This document shows, in pieces, positions 35,694 to 45,167 of a stretch of 50,776 bases of DNA. The position numbers and the translations under genes are program-made. The notes beneath the pieces are model-generated. The model did not search any database. It saw nothing but the letters and a program-made list of their open reading frames with translations, and was not told where the DNA came from. Source of the DNA: an uncultured Prevotellaceae bacterium (GTDB lineage Bacteria; Bacteroidota; Bacteroidia; Bacteroidales; Bacteroidaceae); contig ONGG01000040.1 in assembly GCA_900317305.1 (NCBI GenBank), positions 3,031-53,806 of the forward strand. The letters run 5' to 3'. Position 1 is the stretch's first letter, and each line of letters opens with the position of its first letter.

Positions 35694-37307
35694 ATGGCAA
35701 AGTTTGACAAGTCAGTTTTGGAGAAGTACGGTATCACTGGTGCTACCGAGGTTCTCTACAATCCAAGTTACGAAGTGATGTTCAACGAGGAGACCAAGGA
35801 AGGCCTCACTGGTTTTGACAAAGGCCAGGAGACAGAACTTGGCGCCATCAACGTGATGACTGGCATCTACACCGGTCGCTCGCCTAAAGACAAGTTCATT
35901 GTGATGGACGAGAACTCAAAGGACACCGTATGGTGGACCAGCGAGGGATACAAGAACGACAACCACCCTGCCTCGAAAGAGACCTGGGAGGCCGTGAAGG
36001 AACTTGCCAAGAAAGAGTTGTCGAACAAGAAGCTCTACGTGGTAGACGGTTTCTGTGGCACACACAAGGACACCCGCATGAAGGTGCGCTTCATCATGGA
36101 GGTGGCATGGCAGGCTCACTTCGTGACCAACATGTTCATCCGTCCTCAGAACGAGGCCGACTTCGAGCAGGAGCCCGACTTCATTGTCTACAACGCCTCG
36201 AAAGCCAAGGTAGAGAACTACAAGGAACTGGGTCTGAACAGCGAGACCGCCGTGGTGTTCAACGTCACATCCAAAGAGCAAGTGATCCTCAACACCTGGT
36301 ATGGTGGTGAGATGAAGAAAGGTCTCTTCTCGATGATGAACTACTTCCTCCCCTTGAAAGGCATCGCTGCCATGCACTGCTCTGCCAATACCGATATGAA
36401 CGGTGAGAACACCGCCATCTTCTTCGGCCTTTCCGGAACCGGCAAGACCACTCTCTCCACCGACCCGAAGCGTAAGCTCATCGGCGACGACGAGCACGGA
36501 TGGGACGACGAGGGCGTGTTCAACTTCGAAGGTGGCTGCTATGCCAAGGTCATCAACCTCGACAAAGAGTCGGAGCCCGACATCTACAATGCCATCCGCC
36601 GCGACGCACTGCTCGAGAACGTGACCGTCGACGAGAACGGCAAAATCGACTTCGCCGACAAGAGCGTCACCGAGAACACCCGCGTGAGCTACCCCATCTA
36701 CCACATCAAGAACATCCAGCGCCCTGCCAGCGAGGGTCCTGCCGCCAAGCAGGTTATCTTCCTGAGCGCCGACGCTTTCGGTGTGCTTCCTCCTGTGAGC
36801 ATCCTCGACAGCGAGCAGACCAAATACTACTTCCTCAGCGGTTTCACCGCCAAGTTGGCCGGAACAGAGCGTGGCATCACTGAGCCCACTCCCACCTTCT
36901 CGGCTTGCTTCGGACAGGCTTTCCTTGAGCTGCATCCCACAAAATATGCCGAGGAACTGGTGAAGCGCATGGAGAAGAGCGGTGCCAAGGCTTATCTCGT
37001 GAACACGGGTTGGAATGGCACAGGCAAGCGTATCTCCATCAAGGATACCCGTGGCATCATCGACGCCATCCTCAACCACTCCATCGACAAGGCTCCAACC
37101 AAGACCATTCCTTTCTTCAACTTCACCGTGCCCACACAGCTTGAGGGCGTTGATCCCAACATCCTCGACCCACGCGACACTTATGCCGACGCTGCTGTTT
37201 GGGAGGAGAAAGCAAAAGACCTGGCAGGCCGCTTCATCAAGAACTTCGTGAAGTACGAGTCGAACGAGGCTGGTAAGGCTCTCGTTGCCGCTGGTCCACA
37301 ACTCTAA
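35694..37307 (+). CDS. pckA: Phosphoenolpyruvate carboxykinase (ATP)
   Basis: 537 residues, standard length. It interconverts oxaloacetate and PEP with ATP/ADP; in fermentative Bacteroidales it mainly fixes CO2 on PEP toward succinate while making ATP. Visible motifs: [15 protein letters not shown] (about 60-74), [15 protein letters not shown], the P-loop [11 protein letters not shown] (about 243-253), the metal-binding [22 protein letters not shown], and the adenine-contact region NTRVSYPI. Codon use is strongly biased and the gene has its own promoter and terminator, which fits high expression. Confidence 0.97.
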   Translation: MAKFDKSVLEKYGITGATEVLYNPSYEVMFNEETKEGLTGFDKGQETELGAINVMTGIYTGRSPKDKFIVMDENSKDTVWWTSEGYKNDNHPASKETWEAVKELAKKELSNKKLYVVDGFCGTHKDTRMKVRFIMEVAWQAHFVTNMFIRPQNEADFEQEPDFIVYNASKAKVENYKELGLNSETAVVFNVTSKEQVILNTWYGGEMKKGLFSMMNYFLPLKGIAAMHCSANTDMNGENTAIFFGLSGTGKTTLSTDPKRKLIGDDEHGWDDEGVFNFEGGCYAKVINLDKESEPDIYNAIRRDALLENVTVDENGKIDFADKSVTENTRVSYPIYHIKNIQRPASEGPAAKQVIFLSADAFGVLPPVSILDSEQTKYYFLSGFTAKLAGTERGITEPTPTFSACFGQAFLELHPTKYAEELVKRMEKSGAKAYLVNTGWNGTGKRISIKDTRGIIDAILNHSIDKAPTKTIPFFNFTVPTQLEGVDPNILDPRDTYADAAVWEEKAKDLAGRFIKNFVKYESNEAGKALVAAGPQL

Positions 37308-37349
37308 ATCCACAACAGGTGGCACACCACCTACCGGATACAACATCAC

Positions 37350-37383
37350 TGCGCCCTGGCCATGAGGCCGGGGCGCATTTTTT
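37350..37383 (+). terminator. Intrinsic terminator of pckA
   Basis: A 12-bp GC-rich stem with one wobble (37350-37361 with 37366-37377), loop ATGA, then six T. Confidence 0.9.
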
Positions 37384-37432
37384 GACCTATATCAAAAAAG
37401 CAGTAACAAACCCCAAAAAGTAGAGGAAAAAG

Positions 37433-37450
37433 TTGTGTGCACGCACACAA
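37433..37450 (+). promoter_or_regulatory. Perfect 8-bp palindrome upstream of a promoter, operator-like
   Basis: TTGTGTGC (37433-37440) and GCACACAA (37443-37450) are exact reverse complements around AC. The palindrome ends 5 bases before the -7 box at 37456, so a protein bound there would block or alter the promoter. No cognate regulator can be named. Confidence 0.55.
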
Positions 37451-37455
37451 TTCGG

Positions 37456-37464
37456 TAATTTTGC
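37456..37464 (+). promoter_or_regulatory. -7 promoter box of the 26-residue peptide unit
   Basis: TAATTTTGC matches TAnnTTTGC. The region between pckA's terminator and the next gene (37384-37874) has no large gene; this promoter, the peptide ORF and a terminator make up its first half. Confidence 0.6.
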
Positions 37465-37527
37465 ATCGTGTTCGTGAGAATACTTTTTCATTAGGTTAGT
37501 AGTTTGATAGATTTTAAGGTAAAGATT

Positions 37528-37608
37528 ATGTTATTAGATTTCGAGACAACGGTCGTCATTGCGACCATGCTGAGTGTCATCACTTTGGTTAAGACCAACA
37601 TCCGTTGA
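37528..37608 (+). CDS. Small hydrophobic peptide of 26 residues
   Basis: The ORF reads M-LLDFE, then a hydrophobic helix (TTVVIATMLSVITLV), then a short basic tail (KTNIR). AAGG lies 9 bases before the ATG. It is flanked by its own promoter box (37456-37464), with a palindrome over the -33 area, and by a terminator (37617-37658). Size and layout, a short acidic head, one membrane helix and a basic end, recall the small holin-like or type I toxin peptides and other single-span regulators, but I do not recognise a family and similarity is only in shape. It may instead be a leader ORF in a small RNA. Confidence 0.5.
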   Translation: MLLDFETTVVIATMLSVITLVKTNIR

Positions 37609-37616
37609 ATTGTTTT

Positions 37617-37658
37617 CAGGAGGCCGGTATGAGTGATTCATGTCGTCCTCTTTTTTTG
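37617..37658 (+). terminator. Terminator of the small peptide unit
   Basis: AGGAGG (37619-37624) pairs with CCTCTT with one wobble, and ATGA/TCAT pairs near the tip; a run of seven or more T follows. Pairing in the middle is imperfect. Confidence 0.6.
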
Positions 37659-37764
37659 TCGCAAAAGTTGAGTAAAAATCTAAACAGACCTTAAAAAACA
37701 CCCATTTAATCCATAAATTACATAATAAACTGACGAAAAGACGTTTTATTTGCAGAATTCTGAT

Positions 37765-37773
37765 TAAATTTGC
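37765..37773 (+). promoter_or_regulatory. -7 promoter box of the DUF6242 lipoprotein gene
   Basis: TAAATTTGC matches TAnnTTTGC. An in-frame TTG at 37770 lies inside this box and is not taken as start; the ATG at 37875 is. Confidence 0.6.
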
Positions 37774-37874
37774 AACCAAAAATTGCGAGACCTGGCATAT
37801 CTTTCCGCTTGTTGCCGCTATTTCAGGACAAGTGGGAGGGTGTGACGTGTAATCGACATTCAAGAATAATTGAC

Positions 37875-39290
37875 ATGAGAAGGAACCGTATATCTTTCTA
37901 TATTTTGCTGTCTTTCGTGTTGGTCTTCACCTCCTGCCTGAAGGATGACGACACGACTACCGTGTACCCCAGCGATGCTGCCATCACCTCGTTCGTGCTT
38001 GGCTCCCTGAAGCAATATGTCACCACCAAGGCGAAGAATGGCTCCGACAGCACCTACACCAAAACCCTGACAGGAAGCAAATACAAGTTCTATATCGACC
38101 AGGTGAACCGTACGATATACAACCCCGACTCTCTTCCCTATGGCACCGACGTGAAACGAGTGCTGTGCACCATAACCGCCAAGAACTCGGGCACCATCGC
38201 CATCAAGAAAGTCACCAGCGACACGCTGCTCTACTATAACAGCAACGACTCCATCGACTTCTCCACACCACGCACGCTCAAGGTGTTCTCACTCGATGGG
38301 ACAAATGTCGTCGACTATACCGTAAATGTGAACGTTCGCAAGGAGATTCCCGACACTTTCATCTGGAACAACGTCAGTTCTCAGCCCTTCGTCGCCGAGG
38401 CTGCCGCCATGAAAGCGCTGTCGTGTGGCACCCAAATGTTCGTCATGGTGAGCAATGGCACTTCATCGACACTGTATGGCACCGACGAGACCAACGGCGT
38501 GGAATGGACCCCCATGGGATGGAACATCAACATGCCCATACCCGCCAACGCCTATGAGAACATTGTGAGCAAGAACAACACCCTCTATCTCTATTGCGGC
38601 AACACCATACTCAAGTCGACCGACGGCAACTACTGGGAAAAGACCGCCAACGCTTATCTTTCGCGCCTGGTGGCCGCCTATGGCAACTGCATCTATGCCC
38701 TCGACCTTCAGGGAAAACTTGTAGCATCGGCCGATGAGGGTGCCACATGGCTGCCCGAAACCCTCGACAACGATGCCTCGCTGCTGCCCACACAAGACCT
38801 GTCGTATTGTATCATACCGTCGGCTATCAACCCCGACACCAAGACACTCCTGCTCGTTGGCAACCGCAACGCAAGTCATTATCCCGACGACAACCAGGCA
38901 CACGTTTGGTCGAAGGTCATCGAAGGTGACGACACCGACGAGCCATGGATGTATGTCAGTACCAACGACCTCTATTACCTCATACTGCCCCGACTCACTT
39001 CACTCAACGCCGTGTCGATGGGCAAAGACATACTGGCCACTGGTGGCGACGGCTTCGGAGCCTCCACCGTCAAAGGTTTCAGCCAGATCTTCTACAGCTT
39101 CGATGGTGGCATCTACTGGCGCCCCGTCAGCACCTATAGCCTGCCGGCCAACTTCGAGAGCAACAATGCTTTCACCATGGCTACCGACAGCCACGACAAT
39201 GTGTGGATGTTCTGCGGAGGAAATGGCAGTGTATGGAAAGGACACTCCACCAATACGTCGGAGAGCAACCCCTCTGCCATCACCAGGTAA
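37875..39290 (+). CDS. DUF6242-type lipoprotein with beta-propeller-like repeats
   Basis: 471 residues from the ATG at 37875. The N-terminus is a lipoprotein signal (VLVFTSCLKDDD, cysteine at residue 21). The first part (about 30-170: SDAAITSFVLGSL, YKFYIDQVNRTIYNPDSLPYGTDVKRV) is the N-terminal pattern I associate with DUF6242. The rest holds repeated units such as STDGNYWEK, SADEGATWLP and SFDGGIYWRP, which look like the Asp-box/exo-alpha-sialidase-type blades of a propeller. The protein should be anchored in the outer membrane or periplasm. Function is unknown. It precedes the DUF6089-uppS-bamA genes by only 14 bases and is probably in the same operon. Confidence 0.82.
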   Translation: MRRNRISFYILLSFVLVFTSCLKDDDTTTVYPSDAAITSFVLGSLKQYVTTKAKNGSDSTYTKTLTGSKYKFYIDQVNRTIYNPDSLPYGTDVKRVLCTITAKNSGTIAIKKVTSDTLLYYNSNDSIDFSTPRTLKVFSLDGTNVVDYTVNVNVRKEIPDTFIWNNVSSQPFVAEAAAMKALSCGTQMFVMVSNGTSSTLYGTDETNGVEWTPMGWNINMPIPANAYENIVSKNNTLYLYCGNTILKSTDGNYWEKTANAYLSRLVAAYGNCIYALDLQGKLVASADEGATWLPETLDNDASLLPTQDLSYCIIPSAINPDTKTLLLVGNRNASHYPDDNQAHVWSKVIEGDDTDEPWMYVSTNDLYYLILPRLTSLNAVSMGKDILATGGDGFGASTVKGFSQIFYSFDGGIYWRPVSTYSLPANFESNNAFTMATDSHDNVWMFCGGNGSVWKGHSTNTSESNPSAITR

Positions 39291-39304
39291 TAATACCCCC
39301 CAAT

Positions 39305-39985
39305 ATGAGAGAGGCACTGATACTCCTGATGATGTTGCTTCCTGTAGCTGCCAACGCACAGGGCGATGTGGAATACCGCATGGAGGTAGGTGCCGGACTG
39401 GGACTGGTGGCATATGAAGGCGACTTCAACGGCAACGTGCTCAAGAATCAGCAACCCATGGCCTCGGTGCTGCTCAGGCGTATCATCAATCCCTACCATG
39501 GATTCAGGCTCGCAGCCAGCATAGGCACGCTGAAAGGCTCGTCGAAAGACGACAAGTCATACTACCCCGGGCTGGAAGAGACCGCCTACACCTTTAAAAA
39601 CACCATGGCCGACCTGTGTGCCACCTACGAGTACAACTTCTGGCCCTATGGCACAGGCCGCGACTACCGCGGGGCAAAACGACTCACCCCGTTTGTCTTC
39701 GGTGGACTCGGCGCCACGTTCGCCAAGACCGACAACAAAAATGTGTTCACTGCCAATGTGCCTATCGGCATCGGCGTGAAATACAAACTGGCCGACCGCT
39801 TGAACCTTGGTGTGGAATGGTGCGTCCATTTCTCGCTGAGCGACAAACTCGACGGTTTGACCGACCCCTACGGAATCACCAGTAGTGGAGCATTTAAGAA
39901 TACCGATTGCTACTCGGCCTTGCAGGTGACACTCACCTATAGTTTCATGGCCAAATGCAGAACATGTCATAATGAAGATGAATAA
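39305..39985 (+). CDS. DUF6089-type outer-membrane beta-barrel protein
   Basis: 226 residues from the ATG at 39305; signal peptide cut near ANAQ. The mature part has repeated amphipathic strands and glycine turns ([45 protein letters not shown]), typical of an 8-strand outer-membrane barrel, and the [25 protein letters not shown] end common to this Bacteroidetes family next to uppS. It ends with CRTCHNEDE, a short cysteine-containing tail. The last 14 bases overlap uppS. Function unknown; context points to envelope assembly. Confidence 0.85.
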   Translation: MREALILLMMLLPVAANAQGDVEYRMEVGAGLGLVAYEGDFNGNVLKNQQPMASVLLRRIINPYHGFRLAASIGTLKGSSKDDKSYYPGLEETAYTFKNTMADLCATYEYNFWPYGTGRDYRGAKRLTPFVFGGLGATFAKTDNKNVFTANVPIGIGVKYKLADRLNLGVEWCVHFSLSDKLDGLTDPYGITSSGAFKNTDCYSALQVTLTYSFMAKCRTCHNEDE

Positions 39986-40715
39986 CTTAGATCCCAACCG
40001 CATACCCAAGCACATTGCCATCATCATGGACGGCAACGGACGATGGGCACTTGAACAGGGCAAGCCCCGCAGTTTCGGTCATCAGGCTGGAGTAGACGCC
40101 GTGCGGCGCATCACTTCGGAATGCACACGCCTGGGGGTGAAATACCTCACGCTCTATACCTTCTCTACCGAGAACTGGAACAGGCCTACCGACGAGATTG
40201 CATCGCTTATGAGCCTGGTGCTCTCCTCGCTTGAAGATGAGATCTTCATGAAGAACAACGTGAGGTTCCGCGTCATCGGAGAGATAGAGCGACTGCCCGA
40301 GGACGTGCAGGCCAAACTGCGCGAGACCATGGAGCACACTGCCGCCAACAACACCATGGACATGATTGTGGCGCTGAGTTACTCCTCAAGGTGGGAAATC
40401 ACCAAGGCCACCCGCGAGATCGCCCAAGAGGTGAAGGAAGGGAAAATCAACATCGACGACATCAACGAAGAGATGCTCTCACAACATATGGTCACCAACT
40501 TCATGCCCGACCCCGAGCTGCTTATCCGCACCGGTGCCGAGGTGCGCATCTCCAACTACCTGCTCTGGCAGATAGCCTACTCGGAGTTGTATTTCTGCGA
40601 CACCTACTGGCCCGACTTCATGGAGGAAGACCTGCACAAAGCCATCGAATGCTACCAAACCCGCCAAAGAAGGTTCGGAAAGACCGAGGCACAAGTAGAA
40701 GAGAACATCTTATAA
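39972..40715 (+). CDS. uppS: Isoprenyl transferase (undecaprenyl pyrophosphate synthase)
   Basis: 247 residues. It condenses isopentenyl pyrophosphate units cis onto farnesyl pyrophosphate to make the C55 carrier lipid for peptidoglycan and glycans. Motifs: [13 protein letters not shown] with the catalytic aspartate (about 15-27), [10 protein letters not shown], and [23 protein letters not shown] with DTYWPDF. The start overlaps the DUF6089 gene by 14 bases, and bamA follows after 19 bases. It is coupled to outer-membrane assembly genes, as is usual in Bacteroidales. Confidence 0.96.
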   Translation: MKMNNLDPNRIPKHIAIIMDGNGRWALEQGKPRSFGHQAGVDAVRRITSECTRLGVKYLTLYTFSTENWNRPTDEIASLMSLVLSSLEDEIFMKNNVRFRVIGEIERLPEDVQAKLRETMEHTAANNTMDMIVALSYSSRWEITKATREIAQEVKEGKINIDDINEEMLSQHMVTNFMPDPELLIRTGAEVRISNYLLWQIAYSELYFCDTYWPDFMEEDLHKAIECYQTRQRRFGKTEAQVEENIL

Positions 40716-40734
40716 CACCGACAATTCTCTGAGA

Positions 40735-43353
40735 ATGAACGATATGAGGAAAATCCTTGTACTCTGGCTGCTCGTGGTGCTCGCCACCAGTATGCAAGCC
40801 CAGGAAAAAATCATCAATCCCGACATCTCCTATGCCGGCATCCCACGTTCCTACATCGTTGGGGGGATAGCCGTATCGGGTGTCGAGGGATACGAAGACT
40901 TCGTGCTCACTGGCATCTCCGGACTCTCCGAGGGGCAGACCGTCACCATCCCCGGCAACGAGGTGACCGATGCCGTGAAAAGATACTGGCGGCACGGACT
41001 TTTCTCTACTGTCAGCATTTCCGCCGACTCCATCGTGGGCGACAAAGTCTACCTGCATATCCACTTGAGCGTCAGGCCCAGGGTCTCGACCATCAACTAC
41101 ATCGGACTTAAGAAATCGGAGCGCGAGGACATGGAGGCCAAACTTGGTATCATCAAGGGTGGCCAGATCACCCCCAACATCATCGACCGCGCCAAAATCC
41201 TGGCCAAGAAATATTTCGACGACAAAGGCTACAAGAACGCCGAGGTGACCATCCGCCAGCGCGACGACGTGGCCAACAAGAACCAGGTGATTCTCGACAT
41301 CGAAGTCGACAAGAAAGAGAAGATGAAGGTGCACGAGATTATCATCGATGGAAACGAACAACTCTCCGACAGCAAGATCAAAGGCGGTCTCTTCAGGAAG
41401 GGTGCCTTCGCCAAGACCCATGAGGCCGGCAAGATGAGCTCATTCCTCAAAGCCAAGAAATTCACTCCCGAGCGTTGGAAGGAAGACAAGCAGAAACTCA
41501 TCGAGAAATACAATGAGTATGGATACCGCGACGCCATCATCCTCGAAGACAGCGTGTGGAATTTCGACGACAAGCATGTCAATATCTACGTGAAGGTCGA
41601 CGAGGGCAAGAAATACTACCTGCGAAACATCACATGGGTGGGCAACACCGTCTACTCCACCGACTACCTGAGCAATGTGCTCGGCATGCAGAAAGGCGAT
41701 GTATACAACCAGAAACTGATGAACAAGCGCCTCTCTGAAGACGATGACGCCGTGGGCAACAACTACTGGAACAACGGTTACCTCTTCTATAACCTGCAAC
41801 CTACCGAGGTGAACATCGTGGGCGACTCCATCGACCTGGAGATGCGTATCACCGAGGGACAGCAGGCACATATCAACAGGGTGCGCATCAACGGAAACGA
41901 CCGACTCTACGAGAACGTAGTGCGACGCGAACTGCGCACCAAGCCGGGCGACCTCTTCTCGAAAGACGCCCTGCAGCGCTCGGCACGTGAGTTGGCATCC
42001 ATGGGACACTTCGACCCCGAGAAGGTGAACCCCGACGTGAAACCCAATTACGAGGACGGGTCGGTAGACATCAACTGGGATTTGGAGCAGAAATCCAACG
42101 ACCAAGTGGAGTTCTCGCTTGGATGGGGACAGACGGGTGTTATCGGACGTATCGGTCTGAAACTCAACAACTTCTCCATGCGCAACCTCTTCAACAAGAA
42201 CCGCGAGCACCGTGGTATCATGCCTATCGGTGATGGCGAGGTTCTCTCTATCGGTGCGCAGACCAACGGAACCTACTATCAGTCGTACAACGCATCCTAC
42301 TCCACCGAGTGGTTTGGCGGCAAACGACCCATACAGTTCAGTATCGGTGCCTACTACTCGAAGCAGACCGACGTGTCGAGCACCTATTACAACTCGGCCT
42401 ACCGTTATGGTTACTACAACTACCTCTATGGCGGATACGGCTCAAGCTACTACAACAACTTCGAGAACTACTACGATCCCGACAAATACGTGAAGCTCTT
42501 CGGAGCGTCGCTGGGATGGGGAAAACGCCTGCGCTGGCCCGACGACTACTTCACACTGTCGATGTCGCTCGCCTTCACACGCTATATGCTGAAGAACTGG
42601 AACTACTTCCTCATCACCACCGGAAACTCCAACAACCTCAACTTCAACATTGCGCTCAACCGTGTGTCGACCGACAACCAACTCTTCCCACGCCGTGGTT
42701 CGGAGTTCTCGGTGTCGCTCTCCATCACACCGCCATGGTCAGTGTGGGAGAACAAAGACTTCGAGCACCTGGCCACCGACTACCGCTCGGCCACCTATAC
42801 ACAGGAGCAGCAGGAGAAATACCGCTGGGTGGAATACCACAAATGGAAATTCAAGTCACGCACCTATACTGCGCTCACCGGCGGAACGAAATGCCTCGTT
42901 CTCATGACACGCGTGGAGATGGGTCTGCTTGGCTACTACAACCGCTACAAGAAATCCCCGTTCGAGACCTACTATGTGGGCGGCGACGGTATGAGCGGAT
43001 ACTCCACGGGATATGCCGAGGAAACCATCGGACTGAGGGGTTACGAGAATGGTTCGCTCACACCTAACGGTGCTGCGGGATATGCCTACGACAGGTTCAC
43101 CCTCGAGCTTCGCTACCCCTTCCTCCTGGGCAACACCACCATCTACGGACTCACCTTCCTTGAGGCTGGTAACGCCTGGACCGACCCGAAGAAGTTCAAC
43201 CCCTTCGACATGAAGCGCTCTGGTGGCGTGGGCGTGCGCATCTTCCTCCCCATGGTGGGACTGATGGGTATCGACTGGGCCTACGGTTTCGACAAGGTTT
43301 GGGGCAGCAAGGGTGGCTCGCAGTTCCACTTCATCCTCGGACAAGAATTCTGA
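40735..43353 (+). CDS. bamA: Outer-membrane protein assembly factor BamA
   Basis: 872 residues; a start three codons later (40744) is also possible. Signal peptide cut near MQAQ. Residues about 25-450 contain five POTRA-like repeats (for example VRPRVSTINYIGL, VHEIIIDGNEQLSDSKIKG, YYLRNITWVGNTVYSTD, HINRVRINGNDRLYENVVRREL). The C-terminal half is a 16-strand Omp85 barrel with the VRGYENG-like segment GLRGYENG (about 765) and a final phenylalanine. BamA inserts beta-barrel proteins in the outer membrane. It is followed by three Skp-like chaperone genes that would deliver its clients. A Tyr-rich loop occurs near residues 540-575. Confidence 0.96.
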   Translation: MNDMRKILVLWLLVVLATSMQAQEKIINPDISYAGIPRSYIVGGIAVSGVEGYEDFVLTGISGLSEGQTVTIPGNEVTDAVKRYWRHGLFSTVSISADSIVGDKVYLHIHLSVRPRVSTINYIGLKKSEREDMEAKLGIIKGGQITPNIIDRAKILAKKYFDDKGYKNAEVTIRQRDDVANKNQVILDIEVDKKEKMKVHEIIIDGNEQLSDSKIKGGLFRKGAFAKTHEAGKMSSFLKAKKFTPERWKEDKQKLIEKYNEYGYRDAIILEDSVWNFDDKHVNIYVKVDEGKKYYLRNITWVGNTVYSTDYLSNVLGMQKGDVYNQKLMNKRLSEDDDAVGNNYWNNGYLFYNLQPTEVNIVGDSIDLEMRITEGQQAHINRVRINGNDRLYENVVRRELRTKPGDLFSKDALQRSARELASMGHFDPEKVNPDVKPNYEDGSVDINWDLEQKSNDQVEFSLGWGQTGVIGRIGLKLNNFSMRNLFNKNREHRGIMPIGDGEVLSIGAQTNGTYYQSYNASYSTEWFGGKRPIQFSIGAYYSKQTDVSSTYYNSAYRYGYYNYLYGGYGSSYYNNFENYYDPDKYVKLFGASLGWGKRLRWPDDYFTLSMSLAFTRYMLKNWNYFLITTGNSNNLNFNIALNRVSTDNQLFPRRGSEFSVSLSITPPWSVWENKDFEHLATDYRSATYTQEQQEKYRWVEYHKWKFKSRTYTALTGGTKCLVLMTRVEMGLLGYYNRYKKSPFETYYVGGDGMSGYSTGYAEETIGLRGYENGSLTPNGAAGYAYDRFTLELRYPFLLGNTTIYGLTFLEAGNAWTDPKKFNPFDMKRSGGVGVRIFLPMVGLMGIDWAYGFDKVWGSKGGSQFHFILGQEF

Positions 43354-43421
43354 TCCTTACCGGCCAGCGGTGCTGCCGGCATCAGCCCAGCACGGTCACG
43401 GCCACATACAATAACCTAATA

Positions 43422-43949
43422 ATGATTCACGATATGAGAAAACTGATGATGATGAGCCTGTTGGCACTGATGTCGCTGACGGCTGGCGCACAGAAGTTCG
43501 CGCTGATCGACATGGACTATATCTTAAAAAACATACCTGCATACGAGCGTGCCAACGAGCAACTCAACCAGGTGTCGAAGAAATGGCAAGCCGAGGTGGA
43601 GGCACTCAATACCGAGGCAGCCACGATGTACAAGAACTACCAGAACGAGGTAGTGTTCCTCTCGCAGGAGCAGAAGAAAAAACGCCAGGAAGATATCATG
43701 GCCAAAGAGAAAGAGGCCAGCGACCTGAAGCGCAAGTACTTCGGTCCGGAAGGCGAGCTGTTCAAGAAACGCGAGAGTCTGATGACTCCTATCCAAGAAG
43801 AGATCTACACGGCAGTGAAAGACATCTCCGAGCTCCGTGGCTACTCGCTTATCCTCGACCGTTCGAGCAACGCAGGCATTATCTTCGGCTCACCGAAGAT
43901 TGATATCAGCAACGAGGTGCTCCAAAAACTGGGCTACTCCGTCAACTGA
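43422..43949 (+). CDS. OmpH/Skp-family periplasmic chaperone (copy 1)
   Basis: 175 residues from 43422 (a second ATG at 43434 is equally good). Signal peptide cut near AGAQ. The mature part follows the OmpH pattern: KFALIDMDYILKNIPAYERANEQLN, a long charged coiled coil (about 50-130), then ELRGYSLILDRSSNAGIIF. Skp-type trimers hold unfolded outer-membrane proteins in the periplasm. It lies 68 bases after bamA. A hairpin-forming stretch without a T-run (about 43978-44018) separates it from copy 2. Confidence 0.92.
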   Translation: MIHDMRKLMMMSLLALMSLTAGAQKFALIDMDYILKNIPAYERANEQLNQVSKKWQAEVEALNTEAATMYKNYQNEVVFLSQEQKKKRQEDIMAKEKEASDLKRKYFGPEGELFKKRESLMTPIQEEIYTAVKDISELRGYSLILDRSSNAGIIFGSPKIDISNEVLQKLGYSVN

Positions 43950-44062
43950 TACCGCTGTTCACGCTACTCCCACACCTATAACCCGTGCTTGCCCACAAGG
44001 CTACCGGGCACGGTATAAATAATAGAAAACAAAGAAAAAATAATTAAAACCAAAACAAAAAA

Positions 44063-44566
44063 ATGAAAAGAACCATCTTAATGTTGTTGCTGTTCGCCCC
44101 CCTGGCTCTCTTTGCCCAGAAGTTCGGACATGTTGATTCTCAGTCTATCATCCAGTCACTTCCCGACTATAGCAGGGCTATGGGCGAGGTAGAGGCTCTT
44201 GGCAAGCAATACGAGAACGAGCTCCAGGCTTCTCAGACCGAGCTCCAGCGCCTGGTAGAAGACTATGAGAAGAAGAAGGACACCATGAACGCCACCCAGC
44301 AGCAGGAGACCGAGACCAGTCTGCAGGAGAAATACCAGCGCATCCAGCAGCAAGCCCAGCAGAACCAGCAGGACTTCCAGAAAGCTCAGCAAGACAAACT
44401 GCAGCCCATCTTCAACAAGGTGCGCCAGGCTATCGAGACCGTGGCCAAGGCTGGCCAGTATGTCTATGTGATGGACACCTCTGCCGGAACGGTGCTCTTC
44501 ATCAACGACGCCATCAGCAAGGATCTCACCGCTGAGGTAAAGGCTCAACTCACCAAGATGAAATAA
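44063..44566 (+). CDS. OmpH/Skp-family periplasmic chaperone (copy 2)
   Basis: 167 residues; signal peptide cut near LFAQ. OmpH pattern: KFGHVDSQSIIQSLPDYSRAMGEVE, a glutamine-rich coiled coil (about 45-115, with QQQAQQNQQDFQKAQ), and the C-terminal AGQYVYVMDTSAGTVLF. The high Gln content of the coil sets it apart from copies 1 and 3, so the copies are diverged paralogues, not recent duplicates. The leader is A-rich, as is common for highly translated Bacteroidetes genes. A terminator follows at 44618-44649. Confidence 0.92.
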   Translation: MKRTILMLLLFAPLALFAQKFGHVDSQSIIQSLPDYSRAMGEVEALGKQYENELQASQTELQRLVEDYEKKKDTMNATQQQETETSLQEKYQRIQQQAQQNQQDFQKAQQDKLQPIFNKVRQAIETVAKAGQYVYVMDTSAGTVLFINDAISKDLTAEVKAQLTKMK

Positions 44567-44617
44567 CGACCACGGAGTGGCAATCTTGCCCTGCTCCACG
44601 TCATAACCAAACATCAT

Positions 44618-44649
44618 CAGGGCAGGCAATCGATGTCTGCCCTTTTTTT
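44618..44649 (+). terminator. Intrinsic terminator after ompH copy 2
   Basis: GGGCAGGC (44620-44627) pairs with G-TCTGCCC up to 44642 (one wobble), followed by seven T (44643-44649). It lies inside the envelope cluster, so copy 3 and murI would get less readthrough transcript. Confidence 0.8.
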
Positions 44650-44663
44650 AACCATACCCCAAG

Positions 44664-45167
44664 ATGACGAGAAGAATTGTATTGATACTCTTGCCTCTGC
44701 TTTTCCCCATCATGGCGGGGGCACAAGTGAAATTCGGCTATTTCAGTTACGACCAGGTCCTCACCTCGATGCCCGAATACAAGGTTGTGATGGAGAACAT
44801 GACCGACCTGAAAACAAAATATGATGCCGAGACCAAGCGCGTGGAAGAGGAGTTCAACAAGAAATACGAGGAGTTCCTGGATGGCCAGCGCGACTTCGCG
44901 CCCACCATTCTCCAGAAGCGCCAGTCGGAGTTGCAGGAACTGCTCAAGCGCAATGTCGCCTTCAAGGCCGAGGCCGAGCGGTTGCTGGCCAAAGCCGAGA
45001 AAGAAGCCTTTGCTCCCTTGCATCAGAAAATCAGCACTGCGCTCCAGACCATCGGCACAGAGCAGGGCTATGCCTTCATTCTCAACACCGATGGCAATGC
45101 CTGTCCCTATATCAACCCCACGATGGGTGAGAATGTGACGGATTTGCTAAAAAATGCCTTGAAATGA
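44664..45167 (+). CDS. OmpH/Skp-family periplasmic chaperone (copy 3)
   Basis: 167 residues; signal peptide cut near AGAQ. OmpH pattern: VKFGYFSYDQVLTSMPEYKVVMENM, a charged coiled coil with FLDGQRDFAPTILQKRQSELQEL, and the end TEQGYAFILNTDGNACPYINP. Its stop codon overlaps the murI start (ATGA, 45164-45167), which suggests translational coupling to murI. It starts only 15 bases after the terminator T-run, so its expression depends on readthrough or on a promoter I cannot see. Confidence 0.92.
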   Translation: MTRRIVLILLPLLFPIMAGAQVKFGYFSYDQVLTSMPEYKVVMENMTDLKTKYDAETKRVEEEFNKKYEEFLDGQRDFAPTILQKRQSELQELLKRNVAFKAEAERLLAKAEKEAFAPLHQKISTALQTIGTEQGYAFILNTDGNACPYINPTMGENVTDLLKNALK

